Origin: Bifidobacterium pseudolongum subsp. globosum
Lineage (GTDB): Bacteria; Actinomycetota; Actinomycetes; Actinomycetales; Bifidobacteriaceae
Reading direction: 5' to 3'
Length of the DNA stretch: 64,000 nucleotides
Assembly (NCBI RefSeq): GCF_004155535.1
Contig: NZ_RYUH01000014.1
Coordinates: forward strand, 186,001-250,000
Each line of letters opens with the position of its first letter. Positions within the stretch are counted from its first letter, which is position 1. Both the position numbers and the translations under genes were made by a program. This document shows, piece by piece, positions 8,647-17,244 of the stretch. The notes beneath the pieces are model-generated. The model ran no database searches. It was not told the origin of the DNA and saw only the letters and a list, made by a program, of their open reading frames with translations.

Positions 8647-10218
8647 TCACTCGCTCACATCGAGGTCGAGCAGATCCTCCACGGTCTGCCGGCGCATCAT
8701 CAGATGCGCGCCGGTCGAATCGACGCCGACGACCGCCGGAATGAGCGCCTGGTTGTAATTGCTCGCCATCGTGCGGCCATACGCGCCGGTCACCGGCACG
8801 GCGAGCACATCACCGCGGCGAATGTCGCTCGGCAGTTGCGCGTTCTTCACCACGATGTCTCCCGACTCGCAGTGCATGCCGACGACGCGCGAGAGTCGTG
8901 TGTCACCGTGCGAATCGCGGTTCGCCACGACCGCCGTGTAATCCGCGCCGTATAGCGCAGGGCGGATGTTGTCGCTCATGCCGCCGTCGACCGAGACGTA
9001 CGTGCGCTCGGTGACGGGCGCGCCATCGGCGTCTGTGGTGTCGCCGCTGAGTTCAACCGTCTTGACGGTGCCCACGCGATAGAGCGTCACACCGGCCGGC
9101 GCCACGATCCAACGGCCCGGTTCGAACGAGATGACCGGCATCGGCATGCCGAGCAGGCGGTTCGTCTGTGCCACCGCCGCGGCCAGACGGTCGAGTTCCT
9201 GCTCGATGTCCATCGAATCCTCGCCGTCGGTATAGGCCACCGAATAGCCGCCTCCCAGATCCACTTCGGGCAGCGTGTAGCCGTTGGTGGCGTAGAACGT
9301 CTTGCGCAGCAGCATCATGCGGCGCGCGGCGTGGATGAACGCGTCGGCGTCGTGGATGTTCGATCCGATGTGCGAGTGGATGCCCACAAGCTCGAGTTCG
9401 CTGTTGTACTTGGCGATCTCGCGCAGCACCGCCACGGCCGGCCCGTTCGCCACGAGTTCCATGGCGGCGGCGAGCATCTTGTCGCCTTCGGTCACGCTTG
9501 CGGCGTTGAGGTCGTACGGGTAGCGGATGTCGTGGCGTAGCTCCTTGCCGTCCTCCTGCGCGCGCGTCTCGGCGACAATCGCGTTCGCGGCGGCCGGCGA
9601 GACGTTTTCGAGCGAGCTGATACCGTCCACGATCGTCGTGTCCGCGCCCGCCGGCAGCAGCGCGATGCCGAATTTCTGGTCCTCGTGCGCGGTCGAGATG
9701 AACTCGTGGCCACCGGCGTGGATGCCGGTCGTGACGCGCAGCATGACCCGCGCGCGCTTGCCCAGACGGCGCGCGATCGCGGCGATGCGCGCCGGTTCGT
9801 CCGGCTCGTCGACCACGATCTTCGCGAAGCCTTCGGTGATCGCGAGCTCGATCTCCGCGTCCGACTTGTTGTTGCCGTGCAGCACAAGGCGGCGCCCCGG
9901 CACGCCGGCGGCGAGCGCGATGCGCATCTCCCCCATCGTGCAGGTGTCCACGTAGAGCCCCGCTTCGGTGACGATGCGCGCCATCTCCTTGGAGAGGAAC
10001 GCCTTGCCGGCGTAGCTCACGTGCGTCGTCGTCGTGCTGAACGCGTGCGCGGCGGCCGCGGCGAAGCACCGGGCGCGCGCACGCACTTCGTCGAGGTCGA
10101 GCACGTAGAGCGGCGAGCCGAAGTCGTTGAGCAGTTGTTCGGCGGTGATGCTGTGGAAGGCGATGGCGCCCTGTGCGTCGCGCGCGGCGGCCTCGGGCCA
10201 GATCGGGGTGATGCCCAT
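8647..10218 (-). CDS. lysA: Diaminopimelate decarboxylase
   Basis: PLP-dependent last step of lysine synthesis (meso-DAP to lysine). 523 residues from ATG 10218, which has GGGAGAGGAA upstream; the reading frame extends further 5' but overlaps argS and lacks a ribosome site. The PLP lysine lies in HVSYAGKAF (about 66-74), HIGSNIHD follows, EPGRWIV is near 363 and the active-site CESGD near 448. The protein is longer than the roughly 420-residue enterobacterial enzyme because of an insertion between about 200 and 270. It is 32 bp downstream of argS, the conserved actinobacterial argS-lysA pair. Confidence 0.95.
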   Translation of the reverse strand: MGITPIWPEAAARDAQGAIAFHSITAEQLLNDFGSPLYVLDLDEVRARARCFAAAAAHAFSTTTTHVSYAGKAFLSKEMARIVTEAGLYVDTCTMGEMRIALAAGVPGRRLVLHGNNKSDAEIELAITEGFAKIVVDEPDEPARIAAIARRLGKRARVMLRVTTGIHAGGHEFISTAHEDQKFGIALLPAGADTTIVDGISSLENVSPAAANAIVAETRAQEDGKELRHDIRYPYDLNAASVTEGDKMLAAAMELVANGPAVAVLREIAKYNSELELVGIHSHIGSNIHDADAFIHAARRMMLLRKTFYATNGYTLPEVDLGGGYSVAYTDGEDSMDIEQELDRLAAAVAQTNRLLGMPMPVISFEPGRWIVAPAGVTLYRVGTVKTVELSGDTTDADGAPVTERTYVSVDGGMSDNIRPALYGADYTAVVANRDSHGDTRLSRVVGMHCESGDIVVKNAQLPSDIRRGDVLAVPVTGAYGRTMASNYNQALIPAVVGVDSTGAHLMMRRQTVEDLLDLDVSE

Positions 10219-10250
10219 GGTGTTCCTCTCCCTTGCTCTCTTGCCTGCGC

Positions 10251-12047
10251 TCACATCTTGTCCGGCGCGGTCACGCCGAGCAGGTCGAGTCCTGCGGCGA
10301 TGACGGTCTGCACGGCGTCGTTGAGGCGCAAGCGCGCGGCGGAGCGTGCGGGCTCCGGGCATTTGGCGATGCGCGTGGCTTCGCGGGTCGCCTCATCGGC
10401 GCGCTCTTCGGGTTCGGTGAGTGCCACGGGCACGACGCGCTCCACGTTGTACCACTTGTGGTAGGCGGCGGCCAGGTCTTCCAGATAGTGCGCGACACGG
10501 TGCGGGGCGCGCATGTCGCCGGCCTGCGCGAGCGCGGCGGGCCATTGCGCGAGCAGTGCGAGCACCTCGCCGTCGGCCTCGGTGTCGAGGAGCGACAGGT
10601 CGGCGTCTTCGCGCGTGATGTTCGCGGCGGCGGCGTTGCGGTCCACGTTGCAGGAACGCGCGTGCGCGTACTGCACGTAGTAGACCGGGTTGTCGTTGGA
10701 GTGCGAGGCGAGCAGGTCGAGGTCAATGTCTACCGGCGAGTTGTAGTCGGTGCGGGCGAGCGAATACCGCGACGCGTCGACGCCGATCGCGTCGTTGAGG
10801 TCGTCGATCGTGACGACGTTGCCGGCGCGCTTGCTCATGCGCACGGCCTTGCCGTCCTTCATGACGTTGACGAGCTGGCCGATGAGGATCTGCATGTTCT
10901 CGCCGGGCTTGTCGCCGAACGCGGCGCACATGGCCATCATGCGGCCGATGTAGCCGTGGTGGTCGGCGCCGAGCATGTAGATCGCCACGTCCGCCGGGTG
11001 GTCCTTGCGGTGGCGCTTGTTGCGGTAGTAGGCGATGTCGGCGGCGAAGTACGCGTAGTTGCCGTCGGATTTGATGATGACGCGGTCTTTGTCGTCGCCG
11101 TGCTTCGTCGACTCGAACCACGTGGCGCCGTCTTTTTCGTAGATGTCGCCGCGTGCGCGCAGGTCGTCGATCGCCTTCTCGACCTCGCCGTCTTCGTACA
11201 GGCTGTTCTCGTGGAACCAGACGTCGAACTTGACGCGGAATTCCTGCATCGAATGGCGGATCTCATCGAACATCATCGGCACGGCGCGCTTGCGGAACTC
11301 CTCGCGCTGCGCGGAGTCGCCTTCGCCGAGCGGCTCGCCCTTCTCGTCGGTGCCGCCGTCGACACGCGGCAGATTGAGGATGTCGATGCCGTCGGCGTTC
11401 GCCTCGGCGATCACCCGGCGCGCGATCTCGTCGATGTAGGCGCCCTTGTAGCCGTCGACCGGCGTCGGCTCATCGTGGGCGGCCGCGACGAGCGACTTGG
11501 CGAAGCGGTTGATCTGCTCGCCGTGGTCGTTGAAATAGTATTCGCGCACGACTTCGGCGCCGTTCGCCTCGAGCACGCGGGCCATCGAGTCACCGACGGC
11601 GGCCCAGCGCGTGCCGCCGATGTGGATCGGGCCGGTCGGATTGGCGGAGACGAATTCAAGATTGAGCGTTTTGCCGCTCAGGTGCTCGTTCTTACCAAAG
11701 TTCGCGCCATCGGCGAGCACCTGGTCCACCACGGCGGCGGCGGAGGCGGAGTCAAGGGTGATGTTGATGAAGCCGGGGCCTGCGACTTCCACGCACGCGA
11801 TGCCATCGGCGTCGTTCATCAGCGTCTGGAACGCTTCGGCGAGCTCTCGCGGCTTCATGCCGGCCTTCTTGGCGAGTTGCATGGCGGCGTTCGACGCCCA
11901 GTCGCCGTGCGCGCGGTCCTTGGGGCGCATCACAGCGAACTTGGCTGGTTCGGGGATTTGGTCGGCGGTCAGATTGCCGGCTTTGCCGCTTGCAACAAGC
12001 TCTTGGGCAACGCCGTATATCAGGTCACTTAATGCTTCTGGACTCAT
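10251..12047 (-). CDS. argS: Arginyl-tRNA synthetase
   Basis: Class I synthetase charging tRNA-Arg; 598 residues. The HIGH-type motif is GPIHIGGTRW near 139 and the KMSKS-type loop is RMSKRAGNVV near 400; the C-terminal anticodon-binding helices (HYLEDLAAAYHKWYN) are typical. ATG 12047 has no Shine-Dalgarno, but TAGACT ends 7 nt upstream, predicting a leaderless mRNA. It heads argS-lysA. Confidence 0.96.
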   Translation of the reverse strand: MSPEALSDLIYGVAQELVASGKAGNLTADQIPEPAKFAVMRPKDRAHGDWASNAAMQLAKKAGMKPRELAEAFQTLMNDADGIACVEVAGPGFINITLDSASAAAVVDQVLADGANFGKNEHLSGKTLNLEFVSANPTGPIHIGGTRWAAVGDSMARVLEANGAEVVREYYFNDHGEQINRFAKSLVAAAHDEPTPVDGYKGAYIDEIARRVIAEANADGIDILNLPRVDGGTDEKGEPLGEGDSAQREEFRKRAVPMMFDEIRHSMQEFRVKFDVWFHENSLYEDGEVEKAIDDLRARGDIYEKDGATWFESTKHGDDKDRVIIKSDGNYAYFAADIAYYRNKRHRKDHPADVAIYMLGADHHGYIGRMMAMCAAFGDKPGENMQILIGQLVNVMKDGKAVRMSKRAGNVVTIDDLNDAIGVDASRYSLARTDYNSPVDIDLDLLASHSNDNPVYYVQYAHARSCNVDRNAAAANITREDADLSLLDTEADGEVLALLAQWPAALAQAGDMRAPHRVAHYLEDLAAAYHKWYNVERVVPVALTEPEERADEATREATRIAKCPEPARSAARLRLNDAVQTVIAAGLDLLGVTAPDKM

Positions 12048-12054
12048 GCAGACA

Positions 12055-12060
12055 AGTCTA
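12055..12060 (-). promoter_or_regulatory. -10 element for leaderless argS
   Basis: TAGACT on the minus strand ends exactly 7 nt before the argS ATG; no ribosome-binding site is present between them. Confidence 0.55.
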
Positions 12061-12078
12061 GCGGGAGAGCAGACAGAA

Positions 12079-12113
12079 ACCGGCGTCCGTCCGCAGTCGC
12101 GGACGGCCGCCGG
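12079..12113 (-). terminator. Terminator after ridA
   Basis: 15-bp inverted repeat (CCGGCGTCCGTCCGC against GCGGACGGCCGCCGG, 4-nt loop) 10 bp past the ridA stop, followed on the minus strand by TTTCT. It separates ridA from argS. Confidence 0.7.
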
Positions 12114-12123
12114 TGGCGCGCGA

Positions 12124-12525
12124 TCACTCCGATTCGGGGCTCACGGCGATCACGTCGATTTCGACGAGTGCGCCCTTGGGAATCATGTTGTTGCCGAACG
12201 CCACGCGCGCAGGCTTGACCGTGGCGGTGAACGCCTTGGCGTACACGGCGTCCACGTCGGCGAAATCCTCCACATTGCGCAGATAGATCGTGGCGCGGCA
12301 CACGTGTTCGAAGCCGCAGCCGGCGGCGTCGAGGATATGCTTGATGTTCTTGAGCGCACGGCCGGCCTGTTCGGCGGCGGTCACACCGTCAAGCTCGCCG
12401 GTGGCCGGGTCGATGCCGAGCTGGCCCGAGACGAACACGAAGCCGTTCGCCTTCACGGCCTGGCTGTATGCGCCGAGCGCGGCCGGCGCCTCCGTCGTGG
12501 CGATCGCCTGGAGATTTTCGTACAT
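12124..12525 (-). CDS. ridA: RidA/YjgF/YER057c family imine deaminase
   Basis: Cytosolic hydrolysis of reactive enamine/imine intermediates from PLP enzymes such as threonine dehydratase. 133 residues from ATG 12525 (AAAGGAA about 8 nt upstream), standard family length. Visible signatures are PAALGAYSQAV, VFVSGQLGID and CRATIYLRNVEDF; the arginine in CRATIYL is the substrate-binding Arg. An upstream in-frame ATG (12549) is possible but lacks a ribosome site. Confidence 0.9.
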   Translation of the reverse strand: MYENLQAIATTEAPAALGAYSQAVKANGFVFVSGQLGIDPATGELDGVTAAEQAGRALKNIKHILDAAGCGFEHVCRATIYLRNVEDFADVDAVYAKAFTATVKPARVAFGNNMIPKGALVEIDVIAVSPESE

Positions 12526-12617
12526 AGCGGTTCCTTTCGTAAGGCTCATGCAGTCGGCATTGTACGGTCCGAATTGTTGCGCGCAAGTGGCATCGGCCAC
12601 GTTGTGGTCAACTCTCC

Positions 12618-12755
12618 GCTACGGGTAGTACCTCCATTGCTACGGGTAGTGCTTTTTCGGGGATGCCTTCACTATAAACCGCCACTTTCCAATGATTGTA
12701 TGTGAAATATGACCGCGGAAGAACTACCCGTAGCGAGAGAAGCACTACCCGTAGC
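12618..12755. repeat. Dispersed phased-dyad repeat, copy 1
   Basis: Two direct 14-mers GCTACGGGTAGTRC at 12618-12631 and 12639-12652 (21 bp apart), a 68-bp A/T-richer spacer, then two inverted copies at 12721-12734 and 12742-12755 (again 21 bp apart). Each 14-mer contains the small dyad CTAC-GG-GTAG. The two arms could pair over 35 nt with a 7-nt interior bubble. This explains most of the 326-bp gap between ridA and tRNA-Arg; I see nothing else in it. Confidence 0.9.
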
Positions 12756-12851
12756 GGAAGAAGTGAGACATACGGTGCACAGAGAGATGGATGCACAAGG
12801 AAATGCGTGCACAAGGAAATGAATGCTTAAGGAAATGAAACGAAAGAAGAC

Positions 12852-12927
12852 TGGTGGGCTCGATGGGATTCGAACCCACGACCTTTCGCTCCGGAGGCGA
12901 ACGCTCTATCCACTGAGCTACGAGCCC
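12852..12927 (-). tRNA. tRNA-Arg (anticodon CCG)
   Basis: 76-nt cloverleaf on the minus strand beginning GGGCUCG and ending in encoded CCA. The anticodon stem is UUCGC/GCGAA with loop CUCCGGA, giving anticodon CCG (reads CGG). The T-arm GGUUCGAAUCC is canonical. Confidence 0.97.
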
Positions 12928-12940
12928 GCACCACTGCCCT

Positions 12941-12946
12941 ACTTTA
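12941..12946 (-). promoter_or_regulatory. -10 element of tRNA-Arg
   Basis: Minus-strand TAAAGT ends 13 nt before the mature 5' end of tRNA-Arg; no strong -35 is visible. Confidence 0.4.
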
Positions 12947-13019
12947 CACGACCGGCGGACGTGCATGGTGCGTCGTGTTCACTCCGCGCACGGCTGGCAA
13001 CGCTTTTCGCCGTGGACAT

Positions 13020-13025
13020 TACACT
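13020..13025 (+). promoter_or_regulatory. -10 element for leaderless CYTH gene
   Basis: TACACT ends 6 nt before ATG 13032; the intervening bases contain no convincing ribosome-binding site. Confidence 0.5.
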
Positions 13026-13031
13026 GGGACT

Positions 13032-13685
13032 ATGGCAATGGATATGGGTGGATTGGGCGATATCGGCGGCACAAGCGACTTTCAGTTCGCACGCCGGTTC
13101 TTCTGCCGCGAACTGCCGGACGAATTCGACGATGGCGACGCCCCCGCGCTGATCGTGCAAAGCTATTTCGTGCATGAAGACGACTATGCGCTGCGCATAC
13201 GGCTGCAGACGCGCGCGGTGCGCGTGCCGATGAGCGCACAGCTCGACCCGAAGGCGGTGCTCGAACGGTACCGCGACGATTTCCGCGAAGCCACGCTCAC
13301 CGTCAAAGGCCCCTCGCGCGGCGGCACGCGGTACGAGGCGCAACGCAGCATCGATTCGCGCGTGGCCGCGGAGATCATGCTGCGCGGCGGCGACCTCATC
13401 ATCAAGAACCGCACAAGTGTGTGGATCGGCGCAGACGGATGGAACATCGACGTGTTCGGCGGCGCGAACGCCCCGCTCGTCATCGCCGAGGCGGAGCGCA
13501 GCACGCCGGTCACGAATCTGATCATCCCGCGCTTCTGCATCACCGAAATCACCGACCAGTCGCGCTTCAGCAACGACAGCCTCTCGTGGCGCCCGTTCAA
13601 TCAGTGGAAAGACGAATTCGAGTGTGAATTACGCGAAACCGGACCGCAGTTCCAGCAGGTCTTCGGCACCAACACCCTCGAATGA
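13032..13685 (+). CDS. CYTH-like domain protein
   Basis: 217 residues. The C-terminal half (PLVIAEAERSTP, then FCITEITDQSRFSNDSLSWRPF) resembles the end of CYTH/triphosphate-tunnel proteins, which act on inorganic triphosphate, thiamine triphosphate or related substrates. The classic N-terminal ExExK motif is not obvious, because the protein begins FQFARRFFCRELPDEFD, so activity is uncertain. ATG 13032 is chosen over the upstream frame extension because a -10 element lies directly before it. It is convergent with the next gene. Confidence 0.6.
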   Translation: MAMDMGGLGDIGGTSDFQFARRFFCRELPDEFDDGDAPALIVQSYFVHEDDYALRIRLQTRAVRVPMSAQLDPKAVLERYRDDFREATLTVKGPSRGGTRYEAQRSIDSRVAAEIMLRGGDLIIKNRTSVWIGADGWNIDVFGGANAPLVIAEAERSTPVTNLIIPRFCITEITDQSRFSNDSLSWRPFNQWKDEFECELRETGPQFQQVFGTNTLE

Positions 13686-13725
13686 ACCTACACCTTCGAA
13701 TGATTGGTGTGGGCCACCCTGTTTT

Positions 13726-13831
13726 GCTACAGGTAGTGTCCTCTTTGCTACGGGTAGTGTAAAACGCCTACAAATATAACGTTTTTCGATAAAAACGCAC
13801 TACCCGTAGCAGGGGAAGCACTACCCGTAGC
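13726..13831. repeat. Dispersed phased-dyad repeat, copy 2
   Basis: Direct 14-mers at 13726-13739 (one mismatch, GCTACAGGTAGTGT) and 13747-13760; inverted copies at 13797-13810 and 13818-13831. Both pairs are exactly 21 bp apart and the A/T-rich spacer is only 36 bp. It fills the 165-bp gap between two convergent genes, where it could act as a long bidirectional hairpin. Confidence 0.9.
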
Positions 13832-13850
13832 AAAGAGGGGAGTCAGTACA

Positions 13851-14801
13851 TCAGTACATGAGGGTGGCGAGGCGGCGGCGTGCGGCGGCCAGACGCTCGT
13901 CGGACGGCTCGGGGATGAGGAAATACTCGAGCAGGCGCTGGCGCACCGGCTCGAGGTCGGCGCGGTGCGTGCCGGCGAAGTCGAGCAGACGGCTGAACGC
14001 GTCCTGGATCTGCCCGCCGATCATGTCCACGTCGGCGACCGCGAGCTGCGCCTGCACATCGTCGGGATTCGCCGCGGCGGCCTCGCGCACTTCGCGCACG
14101 TCCGCGTTCGCGGAACGCGCGAGCAGCAGCGCCTTGGCGCGCTCACGCTGGGCGAGTGTGTCGGACAGGTCCGCCTCAATCACCTGCTCATAAGCTGCGG
14201 CGGCGCCGGCGTAGTCGCCGGACTGCGCCAAGCGGTGCGCTTCGGCGTGCGCGGCCGGCACTTGCGGTTCCGTCTGTTGCGCGGAGGCATCGCCGGCCGA
14301 AGGCTCGATGTACGGCGCCGTACCGGTCACACCGGCCTGCGCAGCCACCTGCACGAGCTGCGGCAGCACCTGCGAGGTGATCTGCGTGAGCTCTTCGTTG
14401 GAAGGCACGCCCTGCAGGATCGGCATGGGGCGGCCGCCGATCAGCGCGAACAGCGCCGGTGCGCCCTGCACGCCGAAGGCCTGGGCGATCGCCGGATCCT
14501 TCGCCACGTCGATGCGCGCGAGCTGCAGTTGGCCGTTCATCGAGTCGATGGCATCGCCAAGCGCCTGAGCCATGGGGAACAGGCGGTCATCGGTCGGCAC
14601 CCACATGAGCAGCACGATCGGGAAGGTGGTCGAGGATTGCACCATCGACTCGAAGTTGTTTTCGGAGACGTCGATCACATAGCCGCCGGCGGCCGGCGCT
14701 CCCCCGGCCTGCCCCGGCTCCGCCTTGACCTGGTGCTGGAGCGCCGTCAGATCGACCGCGCCCGCGAGCGAGATGCCCGGCTTGAATTCCTTGTCTGCCA
14801 T
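13851..14801 (-). CDS. Thioredoxin-fold/TPR protein lacking CXXC (CnoX/YbbN-like)
   Basis: 316 residues. The N-terminal thioredoxin fold (VLLMWVPTDDRLFPMAQAL, ARIDVAKDPAIAQAFGVQGAPAL with the cis-Pro loop) has PTDD where the active-site WCGPC would be, so it cannot do thiol-disulfide exchange. The C-terminal half has TPR-like helices (AEAHRLAQSGDYAGAAAAYEQVI). This layout matches CnoX/YbbN chaperone-thioredoxins, which hold unfolding proteins for DnaK or GroEL. ATG 14801 follows AAGAGG. Confidence 0.8.
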   Translation of the reverse strand: MADKEFKPGISLAGAVDLTALQHQVKAEPGQAGGAPAAGGYVIDVSENNFESMVQSSTTFPIVLLMWVPTDDRLFPMAQALGDAIDSMNGQLQLARIDVAKDPAIAQAFGVQGAPALFALIGGRPMPILQGVPSNEELTQITSQVLPQLVQVAAQAGVTGTAPYIEPSAGDASAQQTEPQVPAAHAEAHRLAQSGDYAGAAAAYEQVIEADLSDTLAQRERAKALLLARSANADVREVREAAAANPDDVQAQLAVADVDMIGGQIQDAFSRLLDFAGTHRADLEPVRQRLLEYFLIPEPSDERLAAARRRLATLMY

Positions 14802-14889
14802 ATTGCCTCTTTTCTGCGCGGCGAAGCGTTCGCCGCCTGATTGCACATGTGCCTCAAGTCTACTGGCCGGCCCGCTAAGCCGGCGTGGC

Positions 14890-15894
14890 TCAGACGGCCT
14901 CCACCTTGACCGGCTGGCGTTCGGCGCCCACCGTGGTGATCTGCGCGCCCGATTTGGCCGGCGGGATGTACATGGCGATCACGTTCACGTACGTCACTTT
15001 CATCGTACTCGTGGCCTTGCCGTCGCCGAACAGCGCGCGCTCCGAGTCCGAGGCGGGCAGGGACTCACGCCCTTCGCCCGCGGTGCGTGTCCACACCGAA
15101 TTGATCTGCGCCACGACCAGATCGCCGCCTTCGGAGGAACGCATGATCTGCATCTGGCCGTCCACCGGCGTGAACGTCTGCTCCTGCGACCCCTTGTTGC
15201 GTTCCATGCCCTGCTGCACTGTCTGCGAAAGGTTCTGCAGGTCCTGCCTGAAGTAATCGTCGGCGAAATCGCCCGCGTATTGGCTCTTCGTGCCGTTCTG
15301 CAGCACGTCCGCGTAGCGCTGCACGGCCTGTTCGGGCGTCATCACCAGGTTCTCGTCGGTGGGGTGCCCCATCTGCGAGCCGATGCTCGGCACGGTGAAC
15401 TTGGGCATCTCCACGCCTTGGAACAGGCGGGCCACACCCCACAGTTTGTAGTTTTCGCGCGCGTCGCCCTGCGTGAAGACGAGCAGGCGCTTGGACTGCT
15501 GGTCTTCGGTGGTCGTGGTGATCGAGAACACGCTGCGCGGCCAGCCGTTGTCGGTGGGGATCACGGTCTGCGTGATGTCGGTGGGAATCGTCGTCTTGGG
15601 GTCGAGCTTGCCGGTTTTCTGCGCCACCTGCAGTTCGCTCGTGCGGATCTCCAGTTCGGGGCCCGACATCGCCTGCCCAAGGTTCGCCGGGTTCTTCTGT
15701 TCGTTGCAATCCTCGATCGTCTTGAGCAGCGCCTCGCGCATCTCCTGCTCCTGGTCTTCGGTCAGGTCGGGGTTCGCGCTTGCGGATTCGGTCGGCGCAC
15801 TGACGGTGGGAATCTGACCTTCGCACGCCGCCAGCGAGACAGTCATGCCCAATGCGATCACCGCGGCTGCAACAGCCAGTGGACTACGTTTCAT
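14890..15894 (-). CDS. Secreted lipoprotein, unknown function
   Basis: 334 residues with a lipoprotein signal (MKRSPLAVAAA..., lipobox LAAC near residue 24). The rest is an extracytoplasmic domain without a motif I recognise. ATG 15894 overlaps the TGA of the upstream membrane protein (TGATG), so the two are translationally coupled. Such pairs occur as conserved hypothetical genes in bifidobacteria; I assign no function. Confidence 0.75.
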   Translation of the reverse strand: MKRSPLAVAAAVIALGMTVSLAACEGQIPTVSAPTESASANPDLTEDQEQEMREALLKTIEDCNEQKNPANLGQAMSGPELEIRTSELQVAQKTGKLDPKTTIPTDITQTVIPTDNGWPRSVFSITTTTEDQQSKRLLVFTQGDARENYKLWGVARLFQGVEMPKFTVPSIGSQMGHPTDENLVMTPEQAVQRYADVLQNGTKSQYAGDFADDYFRQDLQNLSQTVQQGMERNKGSQEQTFTPVDGQMQIMRSSEGGDLVVAQINSVWTRTAGEGRESLPASDSERALFGDGKATSTMKVTYVNVIAMYIPPAKSGAQITTVGAERQPVKVEAV

Positions 15895-17159
15895 CACTCG
15901 TTCTCCTTGCCCTCGGACTGGTCCGCACTGGGCTGTTCCTCAACCACGGCCGTCTCGGTTTCGACCACCTCGGCATCAGCGGGTTCTGCGGTGGTTTCAG
16001 CTGCGTCTTCTGCCGCTGGCTCGACGCCCACTTCCTGCGCGAGGCGCGCGAAGTATGCCTGCAGTTCGTCGGCCGAGATGACCGACGTCGTCTCGCCCTC
16101 GGCGCCGTGCTCCGCCGTCTCGTCGCCGGCGTTGCGGTTCGCATGCTCGGCCACGATGTTGCGCGCACCGGGGTCGACCACGGTGGGAGCGCCCTGCTGC
16201 GCGGACTCGTCTTCGGCGGCGCCGGCATGGCGGCCATGGCGACCCGAGCCCTTCGCCGCCGCCTTCTTCTTCGGGCGCGGCTTGAGCGCCGCGAACGTGC
16301 CGGCGAGCGCCGCGCCGATCGTCGGCTCATCGGCGGGTTTCGCCGACTTGGGCCTGGCTTGCGCGGACTCCGCCTGCTTCTTGCGGCGGGTGTGTGGCTC
16401 CATCGCGAAGACGGATGCCGAGAGCACCGCGAGCACGGCGCACAGGCCGCCGCCGAAATACCACGGCAGTGCGAAGTCGGGCACGCGTTGGCGCACCCAG
16501 TGCATGCTGAGGTCCGCGTTCGGGGTCTTGGTGCCGAAGTCGATGAGCATGACCTGCGCCGGCTGTGCGCTGTTCAAGTGCATGGATGCGGATGTGCCGC
16601 CACATTCGACCTGCGACCACATGTCTGAATCCGCGAACGCGACCTGGTTCTGCGACGCTGAGGCGGTGCCCTTGGCTTGCTCTTCGCTCGTGGAGAGGGC
16701 CTGCCATGTGCTCAGGCCGGTCACGCGCACGTATGGTTCGCCGGCGAGCCACCCGGACACATCTTTCGCCGACCCGACCGCCATGCACACCTGCGGTTCG
16801 GTTTGGGCCTGTTGGTCTTGCGAAGTTTGCTGATTTTGTGAATCTTCTGACGCATCTGTGCCGGCTTCGGCGCCGTTTGACGACGCGGTTTCGCCGTTGT
16901 CCGCGCTGACGGTGACGGCCGTATCGACGAGGTCGAGCACGCCCGGGTCGATGACGACATATTGCGTGCCATGCGCCTGCGCGGTGGCGGTGATGTTGCG
17001 GCTGGGCTTCCAAACCGTTGCATTCAGTACGCCGAACACGACGCATGCCACGGCGAGCAATCCGAAGATGGGGGTGACGATGCCACGCATGATCCATGCG
17101 CGCCGCGTCGGCTTGGTGTATTTGCGTGGCTGTTCCTGCGCCTCTTGGTCTGTCATCAC
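15894..17159 (-). CDS. Two-TM envelope protein with acidic low-complexity tail
   Basis: 421 residues from GTG 17159. Membrane segments lie near 22-44 (VTPIFGLLAVACVVFGVLNA) and near 230-250 (WYFGGGLCAVLAVLSASVFAM) around an extracytoplasmic domain with two Cys (QVCMAV, VECGGT). The C-terminus is a long cytoplasmic region that is Lys/Ala-rich then very Glu/Ala-rich. TAGAAT ends 7 nt before GTG 17159, and ATG 17156 is the next codon. The reading frame extends to 17651, but that part overlaps the divergent FKBP gene and is rejected. Coupled to the downstream lipoprotein. Function unknown. Confidence 0.7.
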   Translation of the reverse strand: MMTDQEAQEQPRKYTKPTRRAWIMRGIVTPIFGLLAVACVVFGVLNATVWKPSRNITATAQAHGTQYVVIDPGVLDLVDTAVTVSADNGETASSNGAEAGTDASEDSQNQQTSQDQQAQTEPQVCMAVGSAKDVSGWLAGEPYVRVTGLSTWQALSTSEEQAKGTASASQNQVAFADSDMWSQVECGGTSASMHLNSAQPAQVMLIDFGTKTPNADLSMHWVRQRVPDFALPWYFGGGLCAVLAVLSASVFAMEPHTRRKKQAESAQARPKSAKPADEPTIGAALAGTFAALKPRPKKKAAAKGSGRHGRHAGAAEDESAQQGAPTVVDPGARNIVAEHANRNAGDETAEHGAEGETTSVISADELQAYFARLAQEVGVEPAAEDAAETTAEPADAEVVETETAVVEEQPSADQSEGKENE

Positions 17160-17166
17160 GTGTCCC

Positions 17167-17172
17167 ATTCTA
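17167..17172 (-). promoter_or_regulatory. -10 element for leaderless membrane-protein gene
   Basis: Minus-strand TAGAAT ends 7 nt before GTG 17159, with no ribosome-binding site. Confidence 0.5.
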
Positions 17173-17244
17173 CAAAGTCGGTCCGGTGCCGATCCGCGGC
17201 ATGGCGGTGCGCACAAATCATGCCGGGACGATACTGTTATGGCT

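Noticed and set aside
12745..12966. Small minus-strand ORF containing VAQWIERSPPERKVVGSNP
   Set aside because: This is the well-known spurious translation of a tRNA-Arg gene.
13726..13831. Simple rho-independent terminator
   Set aside because: The arms are duplicated with exact 21-bp phasing and the same unit recurs at two other loci, which a plain terminator does not explain.
14725..16833. 702-codon plus-strand frame
   Set aside because: Covers three coherent minus-strand genes (thioredoxin-like, lipoprotein, membrane protein) with signal peptides and ribosome sites or -10 elements.
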